A stretch of 19,518 nucleotides of DNA from CALJIC01 sp039805565. GTDB taxonomy: Bacteria > Chloroflexota > Chloroflexia > Chloroflexales > Roseiflexaceae. Both the position numbers and the translations under genes were made by a program. Shown here in pieces: positions 1 through 9,610 of this stretch. The notes under the pieces were generated by a model. The model saw only the letters and a program-made list of their open reading frames with translations. It was not told the origin of the DNA and did no database searches. The DNA is taken from positions 1-19,518 of the forward strand of contig JBDLTZ010000317.1 in assembly GCA_039805565.1 (NCBI GenBank), read 5' to 3'. Within the stretch, counting starts at the first letter, position 1; every line of letters begins with the position of its first letter.

Positions 1-43
1 CCCCGGCCCCTCTGGTTGTTCCTGGCGGCAGCGTCCCGCGCGC

Positions 44-67
44 CAAAATAAAACCACAGCAGTGGTT
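44..67 (-). terminator. Intrinsic terminator downstream of purA
   Basis: Read on the minus strand, a 6-bp perfect stem (AACCAC / GTGGTT) with a 4-nt loop runs straight into TTATTTT. This is a standard Rho-independent arrangement about 80 nt after the purA stop codon. The stem is short and only half G/C, so it may act together with the hairpin at 82-104. Confidence 0.55.
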
Positions 68-81
68 CGGGAAGGGACGGC

Positions 82-104
82 CAGGGAGAGCTTGGCGCTC
101 CCTG
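82..104 (-). other. Hairpin between purA stop and terminator
   Basis: CAGGGAG (82-88) and CTCCCTG (98-104) form a perfect 7-bp stem around a 9-nt loop, about 40 nt downstream of the purA stop. No T-run follows it on the minus strand, so it looks like a 3'-end stabilising or pausing hairpin rather than the terminator itself. Confidence 0.4.
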
Positions 105-144
105 AAACCCACCCGCCAAACCGACCGGTTTGTGTGGAACGATG

Positions 145-1437
145 TTAGAAGATCGGGCTCACCTCGACGATCTGGTCGCGCCCAGGACCGACGGAGATGA
201 TGCCGAGGCGGGCGCCGACCAGCTCGCACAGCCGTGCCACGTAGTCACGCGCCTCGGGCGGCAAGTCCTCGAAGCGGCGCGCGCCCGTCGTGGGCGTCAT
301 CCAGCCGGGCATCTCCTCGTAGATCGGCTCAACCTGCTCGAGGGTAGCCGCGTCGGCGGGCGGGCAGTCCAGCTCGGTGTCGTTGCGGCGGTAGCCGACG
401 CAGATCTTGATGCGCGGCATCGTGTCGAGCACATCGAGCTTGGTGATCGCCAGCGTATCACAGCCATTGATCCGGGTGGCGTAGCGCGCGCTCACGGCGT
501 CGAACCAGCCGACGCGGCGCAGGCGGCCCGTGGTGGTGCCGACCTCGGCCCAGGGGGTGCCGATCTGCCGCATGATATCGGCCGGCTCACCGTCGACCTC
601 AGTGGGGAATGGGCCGGAGCCGACGCGGGTGGCGTAGGCCTTGATCACCCCGACGACTGAGCTGAGCCGAGTGGGGGCGATGCCCGAGCCCTGGCAGGCG
701 CCGGCCGCACCGGGCGACGACGAAGTGACGTAGGGGTAGGTGCCGCTGTCGATATCGAGCAGCACGCCCTGTGCGCCCTCGAGCAGGATCGGCACGTCCT
801 TGTCCAGCGCCCGCTGGATGATCGGGTAGGTGTCGGTCACGTAGTCGCCGAGCTGCTTGCCGTACTCGAGGTAGCGCAGGAACATCTCGTGGAGCGAGAG
901 CGGCTGGGCGCCGTAGACCGAGGTGAGCAGCCTGTTCTTGACCTCGAGCGCCTGGCGCAGGCGGGCCAGCAACGTCTCCTCGTGGAGCAGGTCCCCCACG
1001 CGCACGCCGATGCGCGACATTTTATCGGCGTAGGCCGGGCCGATGCCGCGACCAGTAGTGCCGATCTTCCCCTCGCCGCGCGCGGACTCGTCCATCTGGT
1101 CCTGCATCACGTGGTACGGCATGATCACGTGCGCCCGATCGCTGATAAACAGCTTCGAGGTGCTGACGCCACGCTCCTGGAGCCCGGCGATCTCCTTCAG
1201 CACCACCGCCGGGTCCAGCACCACGCCGTGGCCGATCACATTGACCGTGCTCGGGTCCAGGATGCCGGATGGGACGATGTGCAGCTTGAACGTGCCGCGC
1301 TCGTTGACGACGGTGTGACCGGCGTTATTGCCACCACCGTAGCGCACCACAAGGCGAGAGCGCTCGGCGAGCATGTCGACGATATGGCCCTTGCCCTCGT
1401 CGCCCCACTGCGCGCCGATAATCGCGACGACCGGCAT
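145..1437 (-). CDS. purA: Adenylosuccinate synthetase
   Basis: This is cytosolic adenylosuccinate synthase, which joins IMP and aspartate using GTP in the first committed step from IMP to AMP. At 430 aa it has the usual family length. The N-terminus carries the GTP loop GAQWGDEGKG (residues 8-17), with the catalytic pair Asp13 and His41, the latter in GGNNAGH. The family block LLEGAQGVLLDIDSGTYP lies in the middle of the protein. The ATG at 1437 is preceded by AGAAAGGGAA, a good ribosome-binding site. His18 replaces the more usual Lys after EGKG, which is a conservative variation. The gene is transcribed alone, divergently from the TerC-family gene, with a terminator at 44-67. Identity is secure. 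Confidence 0.97.
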   Translation of the reverse strand: MPVVAIIGAQWGDEGKGHIVDMLAERSRLVVRYGGGNNAGHTVVNERGTFKLHIVPSGILDPSTVNVIGHGVVLDPAVVLKEIAGLQERGVSTSKLFISDRAHVIMPYHVMQDQMDESARGEGKIGTTGRGIGPAYADKMSRIGVRVGDLLHEETLLARLRQALEVKNRLLTSVYGAQPLSLHEMFLRYLEYGKQLGDYVTDTYPIIQRALDKDVPILLEGAQGVLLDIDSGTYPYVTSSSPGAAGACQGSGIAPTRLSSVVGVIKAYATRVGSGPFPTEVDGEPADIMRQIGTPWAEVGTTTGRLRRVGWFDAVSARYATRINGCDTLAITKLDVLDTMPRIKICVGYRRNDTELDCPPADAATLEQVEPIYEEMPGWMTPTTGARRFEDLPPEARDYVARLCELVGARLGIISVGPGRDQIVEVSPIF

Positions 1438-1540
1438 TGGGATTCCCTTTCTGATACAATAAACTGGTTATGCTGGCTTGCTCTCCGAGGCGCCGGCAAA
1501 TCGAATAACAGCACCGCACCCTCTTAGAAGAACTTGCGCT

Positions 1541-1546
1541 ATTATA
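1541..1546 (-). promoter_or_regulatory. Candidate -10 box for purA
   Basis: A perfect TATAAT is read on the minus strand about 100 nt upstream of the purA start. No convincing -35 hexamer lies 16-19 bp further upstream, so the call rests on the -10 alone. The same 199-bp divergent spacer (1438-1636) also has an inverted repeat, GGCAC-N5-GTGCC, at 1567-1581, which could be an operator or a leader hairpin for either gene. Confidence 0.3.
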
Positions 1547-1636
1547 GCCCATGGGCGAACAGGCCCGGCACGATATGTGCCCCGGTTCATCAGAGTGCAT
1601 TGTGTAGTGACCATTGGTTCGTGCAGGGGGCAATGA

Positions 1637-2491
1637 ATGAGTCTCGATGTAGCTGCTGTCACTATTATTGTCCAGCTCATCTTCCTCGAGGGCATTTTGT
1701 CGATTGACAATGCCGCGGTTCTGGGCGCGATGGTGGCGCACCTGCCGGACGATAAGCCGATCCCGTGGCCAGGCTGGCTGAGCTTCATATCCACCTGGGC
1801 CGACCGGACGCTCGGGCCACAGCGCCAGGCGGCGCTGAAGGTAGGCCTACTAGGGGCGTACCTTGGCCGCGGCCTGATGCTGTTGCTGGCCGGCATCATC
1901 ATCCACCAGCCGTGGGTGCGTATCCTGGGGGCGGCCTACCTGCTCTACCTGGCTATCGAGCACTTCGGCGAGATGTACCACCCGCACGAGCACCGCGAGG
2001 CGCGCAGGCTCGCCCGCGCCACGGGCGGCTTCTGGGCCACGGTGGGCGCGATCGAGCTGGCCGACCTGGCCTTCAGCGTGGACAACGTGATCGCGGCGGT
2101 GGCGCTCTCGGACCAGCTGTGGGTGGTGATGCTCGGCGTGGCGATCGGTATCGTGCTGATGCGCTTCGCGGCTACGATCTTCACGCGCATGATTATGTGG
2201 GAGCCGGCGCTGGCCACCGGCGCCTACCTGCTGCTGGTGGCGATCGGCACGGAGCTGCTGGCCGAGGAGCTGTTCGGCGTCCACCTCGAGGAGGTTGCGC
2301 AGTTTGGGATCTCGGTGGCCATCCTGGTGCTGACGATCCTCTTCGCGCGGGTGCCGCTGCTGCGCGCGGGCCTGATTGTCTTCCGCCCGGTGCTGGCGCT
2401 GATCGCGGCGATCCAGTGGCTGCTGGACGGTCTCAAGGCGCTGCTGTTCGCCCCCTTCCGCCTGCTCCGCCGCGGCGAGCCCGGCGCCTAG
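1637..2491 (+). CDS. TerC-family integral membrane protein
   Basis: This is a polytopic membrane protein of the TerC/Alx/YkoY superfamily. Members are linked to manganese or other metal export and to tellurite resistance, although the true substrate of this one cannot be read from sequence. At 284 aa it has about seven or eight hydrophobic segments. Two copies of the family's acidic signature are visible: E18-x5-D24-N25 in the first helix, and ELADLAFSVDN at about residues 138-150. These buried acidic/Asn residues form the presumed ion site. The ATG at 1637 follows AGGGGGC at good spacing. I looked for a yybP-ykoY manganese riboswitch upstream, as some homologues have, and did not see one. 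Strong hairpin 2511-2544 follows the gene. Confidence 0.85.
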   Translation: MSLDVAAVTIIVQLIFLEGILSIDNAAVLGAMVAHLPDDKPIPWPGWLSFISTWADRTLGPQRQAALKVGLLGAYLGRGLMLLLAGIIIHQPWVRILGAAYLLYLAIEHFGEMYHPHEHREARRLARATGGFWATVGAIELADLAFSVDNVIAAVALSDQLWVVMLGVAIGIVLMRFAATIFTRMIMWEPALATGAYLLLVAIGTELLAEELFGVHLEEVAQFGISVAILVLTILFARVPLLRAGLIVFRPVLALIAAIQWLLDGLKALLFAPFRLLRRGEPGA

Positions 2492-2510
2492 ATCGCGCTC
2501 CTCTGGTATC

Positions 2511-2544
2511 ATCGGGGCATCCGCAGTGGCGCGGGTGCCCCGAT
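2511..2544 (+). terminator. Strong hairpin between terC-like gene and glycerate kinase
   Basis: A 14-bp stem (2511-2524 with 2531-2544) contains one G-U pair and a 6-nt loop. It is followed by TGCTGTTGTCG, a weak U-rich tail, so it probably terminates the TerC-family transcript. An extended -10-like TGGTATCAT (2504-2512) abuts it, so the hairpin could alternatively sit at the 5' end of a glycerate kinase mRNA. No -35 is evident for that promoter. Confidence 0.5.
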
Positions 2545-2590
2545 TGCTGTTGTCGCCCTCCTCGCGCCGAAGTGTTGAAGTGGAGGCCGT

Positions 2591-4006
2591 ATGGATCCCG
2601 ACATGCTCCTCACCCGCTCGCTGCGCGACCTGCCCTGGGGCGAAGCGGTCACCCGCGTGCTCGCCGCCGCCCTGGCCGCTGTGGAGCCCGGGGCGGCCGT
2701 GCGCCGCTTCCTGCGCCTCGAGGGAGACGCGCTCCACGTGGGCGACCACAGCTACGACCTGGCGCGGACCGACCGCGTGCTGCTGCTGGCGGTGGGTAAG
2801 GCGGCCGCGCCAATGGCCGCCGCAGCCGCGGATGTGCTGGGCGACAGGCTCAGCGCGGGGCTGGTGGTGACGAAGCACGACCGCGCCACGCTGACCAGCG
2901 GCGACGGACTGCCGACGGGGGGAGAACCGCCCCCGGCGGTCGGTGGTCAGCGGTCGGCGGTCGAGGTCATTGCGGGAGGCCACCCCATCCCCGACGCGCG
3001 CAGCGCCGAGGCCGGACAGCGCGCCGCACAGCTCCTCGCGGCCGCCGGCGAGCGCGACCTGGTGCTGCTGCTGGTCTCTGGCGGCGGGTCGGCGCTGCTC
3101 ACGCTGCCGGTCCCCGGGGTCGCGCTGGACGACATGCAGGGCCTCACGCGGCAGCTGCTGGCCTCGGGCGCGAGCATCAACGAGATCAACACGCTGCGCA
3201 AGCACCTGGATCAGGTGAAGGGCGGCGGGCTGGCGCGCCTGGCCCACCCGGCGGCGCTGGCGGCGCTGGTGCTCTCGGACGTGGTGGGCAACCCGCTCGA
3301 CGTGATCGCCTCGGGGCCGGCGGTGCCCGACACCACCACCTTCGCGGACGCCTGGGGGGTGCTCACGCGCTACGGCCTTGAGGCGTCGGCGCCGGCGGCG
3401 ATCCTGGCGCACCTGCGGCGCGGCCTGGCCGGCGAGGTGCCTGACACGCCGAAGCCGGGCGACCCGGCGATGAGGGGGGTGGCGCACGTGCTGGTTGGCA
3501 GCAACGCGCTGGCGGCCGAGGCGGCTATGGCGGCGGCGCGCGCCGAGGGGTTCGGCACGCTGCTCCTGACCACCCACCTGCAGGGTGAGGCGCGCGAGGC
3601 GGGACGAGTGCTGGCGGCGGTGGCGCACGAGGTGGCGGCGAGCGGCAGCCCCATCCCGCGGCCGGCGTGCATCGTGGCCGGTGGGGAGACCACCGTGACG
3701 CTGCGCGGGAACGGGCGCGGCGGGCGCAACCAGGAGCTGGCGCTGGGCGCGCTTGCGGATCTGGCGGGCCTGGAGGGCGCCGTGCTGGTGGCGCTGGCTA
3801 CCGACGGGGACGACGGGCCGACCGACGCGGCCGGGGCGGTGGTCACGGGCGAGTCGCTGGCACGCGCCCGCGCGCTCGGGCTGGACCCGGCGGCGCACCT
3901 GGCGCGCAACGACTCCTACCCGCTCTTCGCGGCCCTGGGCGACCTCCTGCTGCCGGGGCCGACGCAGACGAACGTGAACGACCTGGCGTTTGTGTTTCAG
4001 AAATGA
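2591..4006 (+). CDS. Glycerate 2-kinase, type-2 (DUF4147/MOFRL) family
   Basis: This enzyme phosphorylates D-glycerate with ATP, usually to 2-phosphoglycerate, feeding glyoxylate- or serine-derived glycerate into glycolysis. The 471-aa product has the DUF4147 N-domain, with LLAVGKAAAPMA at about residues 65-75, the EVIAGGHPIPD block near 126-136 and LVSGGGSALL near 160. It ends with the MOFRL domain (CIVAGGETTVT and GGRNQELALG near 358-380, ending in TNVNDLAFV). GGAGG (2582-2586) sits 4 nt before the ATG. Oddly, a Gly/Pro/Ala-rich insert of about 20-25 residues precedes EVIAGGHPIPD. It is encoded partly by tandem 7-bp repeats (2935-2962) and is absent from the family pattern as I know it. The gene is monocistronic and convergent with acnA. 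Homologues are called GckA or TtuD; the exact phosphorylated position (2 or 3) is inferred from family. Confidence 0.9.
   Translation: MDPDMLLTRSLRDLPWGEAVTRVLAAALAAVEPGAAVRRFLRLEGDALHVGDHSYDLARTDRVLLLAVGKAAAPMAAAAADVLGDRLSAGLVVTKHDRATLTSGDGLPTGGEPPPAVGGQRSAVEVIAGGHPIPDARSAEAGQRAAQLLAAAGERDLVLLLVSGGGSALLTLPVPGVALDDMQGLTRQLLASGASINEINTLRKHLDQVKGGGLARLAHPAALAALVLSDVVGNPLDVIASGPAVPDTTTFADAWGVLTRYGLEASAPAAILAHLRRGLAGEVPDTPKPGDPAMRGVAHVLVGSNALAAEAAMAAARAEGFGTLLLTTHLQGEAREAGRVLAAVAHEVAASGSPIPRPACIVAGGETTVTLRGNGRGGRNQELALGALADLAGLEGAVLVALATDGDDGPTDAAGAVVTGESLARARALGLDPAAHLARNDSYPLFAALGDLLLPGPTQTNVNDLAFVFQK
2935..2962 (+). repeat. Heptanucleotide tandem repeat inside the glycerate kinase gene
   Basis: Four consecutive 7-bp units, GGCGGTC, GGTGGTC, AGCGGTC and GGCGGTC, run in register and are followed by a degraded GAGGTC. 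Because the unit is not a multiple of three, each copy is translated in a different phase, giving the low-complexity AVGGQRSAVEV stretch. In a shifted phase the unit is GGTCRGC, the same family as the array at the 3' end of ctaA (14640-14674, opposite strand). Confidence 0.75.
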
Positions 4007-4007
4007 C

Positions 4008-4030
4008 GCGGCGGGGCTACGCCCCGCCGC
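4008..4030. terminator. GC-rich hairpin after glycerate kinase stop
   Basis: GCGGCGGGGC (4008-4017) and GCCCCGCCGC (4021-4030) form a perfect 10-bp stem with a TAC loop, starting 2 nt after the stop codon. There is no T-run, but its position between convergent genes suits a bidirectional transcription barrier. Its right arm overlaps the first REP-like repeat. Confidence 0.5.
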
Positions 4031-4130
4031 ACAGAGAGTTTCTCGGGGGCCTGCGGCCCCCAAACCCCCGCCTGGGCCATCCCCGCCGCACAGAGAGTTT
4101 CTCGGGGGCCTGCGGCCCCAAACCCCTGCC
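4022..4130. repeat. Tandem pair of REP-like palindromic repeats
   Basis: A 39-bp sequence at 4022-4060 is repeated exactly at 4081-4119. The similarity continues through AAACCCC(C/T)GCC, giving units of about 50 bp and a period of 59 bp. Each copy contains its own palindrome: GGGGGCC-TGC-GGCCCCC at 4045-4061 and GGGGCC-TGC-GGCCCC at 4105-4119. The pair fills the spacer between the convergent glycerate kinase and acnA genes, ending about 20 nt from the acnA stop. It resembles a REP/BIME-type dispersed extragenic element. Confidence 0.75.
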
Positions 4131-4151
4131 GCCGCACCTGCTCATCCGGCG

Positions 4152-6911
<2,760 letters not shown>

Positions 6912-6984
6912 CGTATGACCCTTTCAGCAAGAGGGGGCAGATAACGTGCCGAATGGCGCTGTTATGGAGGGTTCAGATGGCGGT

Positions 6985-7013
6985 AGTATACCAGATGGAG
7001 TACTATTATTCAA
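6985..7013 (-). promoter_or_regulatory. Sigma70-type promoter of acnA
   Basis: On the minus strand, TTGAAT (7013-7008) and TATACT (6990-6985) are separated by exactly 17 bp, giving 4/6 and 5/6 matches to consensus. The predicted start lies about 70 nt upstream of the acnA ATG. The promoter lies at the edge of a conspicuously A/T-rich patch (about 7000-7060), which stands out against the GC-rich surroundings and could act as an UP-like element or a protein-binding site. Confidence 0.65.
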
Positions 7014-7066
7014 AGTGATTGTTTTTATGATTATGATAGTTATTTTCTATACAATAGGTGTGAGAA

Positions 7067-7105
7067 GGGGTTTCTGCGGGGGCTTCCCACGCGCCCCCTG
7101 TGCGG
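7067..7105. repeat. Degenerate, inverted copy of the REP-like repeat
   Basis: The block order GGGGTTT (7067-7073), GGGGGC, a short loop, GCCCCC and TGTGCGG (7099-7105) mirrors the reverse complement of the 4022-4130 element. That element reads CCGCACAG, then GGGGGCC-TGC-GGCCCCC, then AAACCCC. The interior has diverged. If related, acnA is bracketed by elements in opposite orientation. Confidence 0.35.
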
Positions 7106-7116
7106 AAGGCCCGCGC

Positions 7117-9234
7117 TCAAATGGAGAACTCAGGACTCACGGAGCACACCTCGGCGTCGTCCCAGACACACGAGCGGTTGCGCCCGGCGCGCTTGGCGGC
7201 GTACAGTGCTTGATCGGCGCGTCCGAGTAACTGGTAGAGGCCCACGTCGTTCCACGGAGCGAGCGCCGCAACACCCAGGCTTGCGCTCAGGCGCACAAGC
7301 CCACCGGCAGCGTCGATGACGGGCAGGTGATCGATTGCCGCGCGCATGCGCTCGGCGGCCTGCGCGGCGCCCTCGGGCCCGGTCTCCGGCAGCAGGAAAA
7401 CCAGCTCCTCGCCGCCGTAGCGCCCGTGAAGATCCACGGCCCGCAGCGTATCGCGGCAGCACGCGGCGGCCGCCCGCAGTGCGATATCACCCACCTGGTG
7501 CCCGTGGCGGTCATTGATCTGCTTGAAGTGATCGATGTCGAGCAGGATCACCGAGAGCGGGTGGCCGTAGCGCCGCGCGCGCACCATCTCCTGCTCGGCC
7601 AGCTCGAAGAAATGACGCCGGTTGTACAGCCCGGTCAGCCCGTCGGTCGTGGCGAGACGACGCTGAGCCTCGTAGAGCTGCGCGTTGCGGATGGCTACGC
7701 CCGCCTGGCGACCCACCGCCTCGATCAGCAGCATGTCATGAGATGTAAACGGGGCCCCCTCCCGCTGCCGGTAGAGCACCAGCACCCCGAGCCGCTCGTC
7801 GCCGGCGGCCACCAGCGCCGCCAGAACCGACTGCACGCCCAGCTCCTTGAATATCGGCAGCGCCCGCGGATGCCGGGCGTAGTTCTCTACCACGATGGTC
7901 TCACCGGTCTCCAGCACCTGCCACACCACCCCCGCGCCGCGCGGCAGCTCGTTGTCCGACGCCAGCACCTTCTCGGGAATCCGGTAGTAGCTCGAAAGCG
8001 CCAGGCGCGCGCTGTCCGGCGAGACTAGCCAGAAGACCCCCGCGTCAGCGTCGACAAGCTCAGCGGCCAGGCGCACCATCGTAGTGAGCACCACATCCAG
8101 TTCAAGCCGGCTGCCGATCAGCTGCGCGATCTCCGCCAGCCGCCGCTCGCGAACCAGCGCGCTGGACACCTGGCTGAGCAGCCGCTGCGTCGTGCGCTGG
8201 TGCTGCTCAGCCTGTGTGACATCATGAAGAACCAGGAGACACCCTTGCGAGGCACCATTGCCCCCGCTATGCACCAGACGCGTGGCGTACGGACGGTAGA
8301 GGTGGGGCTCGGCGCCGCCGGCAGGCGTGAGCTCAAGGATCTGCGCGCCCGAGCTCGAGAGCGACGCGAGCGCCGGGCTCACCTCGTCGAGCCGCCGCCC
8401 AATCGCGTAGCGCGCGCTACAATCCAGCACCACCTGCGCCGCCGGGTTCAGGTCGACAACCCGCCGCTGCGCGTCGAGCACAACCACGGCGTCGTCCATG
8501 CTGGCGAACAGCCGCCCGTGGGCGATAGGCACGATGTCGAGCATGCGGTAGCGGAACAGCCCCCAGGCGACAGGGATGCTCATCCAGCCGGCCACGACCG
8601 GCGCGTAGTTGAGCCCGCGCACTGGGGTGATCCCGATGAGGCAGAGCACATCCGTGACGGCGGGCGCGAGCAGCGAGAACAGCATGATCGCAATCTGCCG
8701 GCGGTAGAGCGCCGACACCTGGAAGAGCGCGCCGAACAGAAGCGCCGCGCTTGCGGCAAGTAGGAGGTGCGTGTACACAACACTGACCCTGAACCACGGG
8801 CTGTCGCTGCGGTTGAGCAGCGGGAACGGCCCGCTTGTATCCAGCGTCGCTCGCCACATGAGCCCGTGGGCGCTGTTGGTCCACGTCAAGAGCACCGTCA
8901 GCGTGGGCACAATGGCGAGCAGCAACAGCCATCGGCGGGTGAGCCACGAGGAGCGCTCGATGTAGAGCAGCACCAGGATGAGCCACCCGATGGGGAGATA
9001 TGCGAGGATGGTGAAGCGCACACTGAGCCAGAGCTCCTTGCCGGCCAGCGTCGGGTCGAGAAGGCTGAGCGCGGTGGACACCAGCCAACCGACCACCAGG
9101 GCAATCACAAAGGCGTAGGTTCGCGCGATGGGGTTATCGCGCAGCCGCAGCACGTAGACGCCGATGCAAGCGACTACGAAGGCGCTGAGGAGGCGGAGGG
9201 AGACTTCCAGGCTCAGGGGCGAGAGGAACAGCAT
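7117..9234 (-). CDS. Membrane diguanylate cyclase, 7TM-PAS-GAF-GGDEF
   Basis: This predicted inner-membrane sensor makes c-di-GMP from two GTP. The 705-aa protein starts with about seven hydrophobic helices (residues 1-225), resembling the 7TM module found at the N-terminus of many histidine kinases. A PAS domain follows (about 240-340, starting near LFASMDDAVVVLD), then a GAF domain (about 370-525) and a C-terminal GGDEF domain (about 530-690). The active-site motif is GGEEL at 607-611, an accepted active variant. An RxxD inhibitory I-site, R598-AV-D601, sits exactly five residues before it, so product inhibition is expected. DIDHFKQIND, the metal and substrate segment, is intact. The ATG at 9234 has a moderate GAGG site. 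The input signal is unknown. No kinase or EAL domain is present. Confidence 0.92.
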   Translation of the reverse strand: MLFLSPLSLEVSLRLLSAFVVACIGVYVLRLRDNPIARTYAFVIALVVGWLVSTALSLLDPTLAGKELWLSVRFTILAYLPIGWLILVLLYIERSSWLTRRWLLLLAIVPTLTVLLTWTNSAHGLMWRATLDTSGPFPLLNRSDSPWFRVSVVYTHLLLAASAALLFGALFQVSALYRRQIAIMLFSLLAPAVTDVLCLIGITPVRGLNYAPVVAGWMSIPVAWGLFRYRMLDIVPIAHGRLFASMDDAVVVLDAQRRVVDLNPAAQVVLDCSARYAIGRRLDEVSPALASLSSSGAQILELTPAGGAEPHLYRPYATRLVHSGGNGASQGCLLVLHDVTQAEQHQRTTQRLLSQVSSALVRERRLAEIAQLIGSRLELDVVLTTMVRLAAELVDADAGVFWLVSPDSARLALSSYYRIPEKVLASDNELPRGAGVVWQVLETGETIVVENYARHPRALPIFKELGVQSVLAALVAAGDERLGVLVLYRQREGAPFTSHDMLLIEAVGRQAGVAIRNAQLYEAQRRLATTDGLTGLYNRRHFFELAEQEMVRARRYGHPLSVILLDIDHFKQINDRHGHQVGDIALRAAAACCRDTLRAVDLHGRYGGEELVFLLPETGPEGAAQAAERMRAAIDHLPVIDAAGGLVRLSASLGVAALAPWNDVGLYQLLGRADQALYAAKRAGRNRSCVWDDAEVCSVSPEFSI

Positions 9235-9610
9235 ACTGCCTCATCCTGGTCAACAGCTCCGTGTACGAGCCTTTGTAGGGTGCGTAGCGGCTGTCTTCGC
9301 CCACATCCAATTTCTGACCATGTCAGCATACCAGCACGAGCATTATTATTGACGTGCGTATACATACATATTGCATAGGAGATGTGTGCACCGCAGGGTA
9401 GACCAACAACGAGCGCCAGTGGTAGCGGCAGAGCAACTATCAGGACCGAAAGGCCATTGACAGCCGCCCGCCCCGCGCCGATAATAGCGCTCACACGACA
9501 ACGCCCTTTCCTTTGCACGGCGGCTCGCCCCACATCGGGGGCGGCCGTCTCTTTGCCAGCTCTGGACACCGTTTGGGCGCCACGCAGCGTGCGATCAGCG
9601 GGGAGGCGCT
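9235..9610. other. Gene-free divergent spacer with regulatory sequences
   Basis: No convincing coding region is present in these 376 bp; open frames here lack conserved-looking sequence and good start sites. The spacer holds an inverted repeat CTGAC-CAT-GTCAG (9314-9326), an A/T-rich patch (about 9341-9380) with TATACATACATATTGCATA, and the strong promoter at 9457-9485. It separates the divergent GGDEF and aminotransferase genes, and the A/T-rich patch may hold the GGDEF promoter. Confidence 0.5.
9457..9485 (+). promoter_or_regulatory. Near-consensus sigma70 promoter for aminotransferase
   Basis: TTGACA (9457-9462, perfect consensus) and GATAAT (9480-9485, 5/6) are separated by exactly 17 bp. 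The predicted start near 9492 leaves an untranslated leader of about 119 nt before the ATG at 9611. The leader is long enough for post-transcriptional control, but I see no recognisable riboswitch or attenuator in it. Confidence 0.7.

Noticed and set aside
1438..1636. Manganese-sensing yybP-ykoY riboswitch before the TerC-family gene.
   Set aside because: I could not find the conserved paired elements of that aptamer; only a 5-bp inverted repeat at 1567-1581 is visible.
1850..4063. Very long antisense open frame (737 codons, minus strand) over the TerC-family and glycerate kinase genes.
   Set aside because: It is Arg/Gln/Gly/His-rich with no recognisable domain, and is fully explained as the shadow of two well-supported genes in GC-rich DNA.
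4022..4119. Two 39-bp exact repeats with a 20-bp spacer look like a tiny CRISPR array.
   Set aside because: There are only two copies, the similarity runs on into the spacer (AAACCCC), each unit holds a GC palindrome typical of REP elements, and there is no cas gene.
9382..9610. Possible small gene in the spacer upstream of the aminotransferase.
   Set aside because: Open frames there continue out of frame into the aminotransferase, lack ribosome-binding sites and contain the promoter at 9457-9485.
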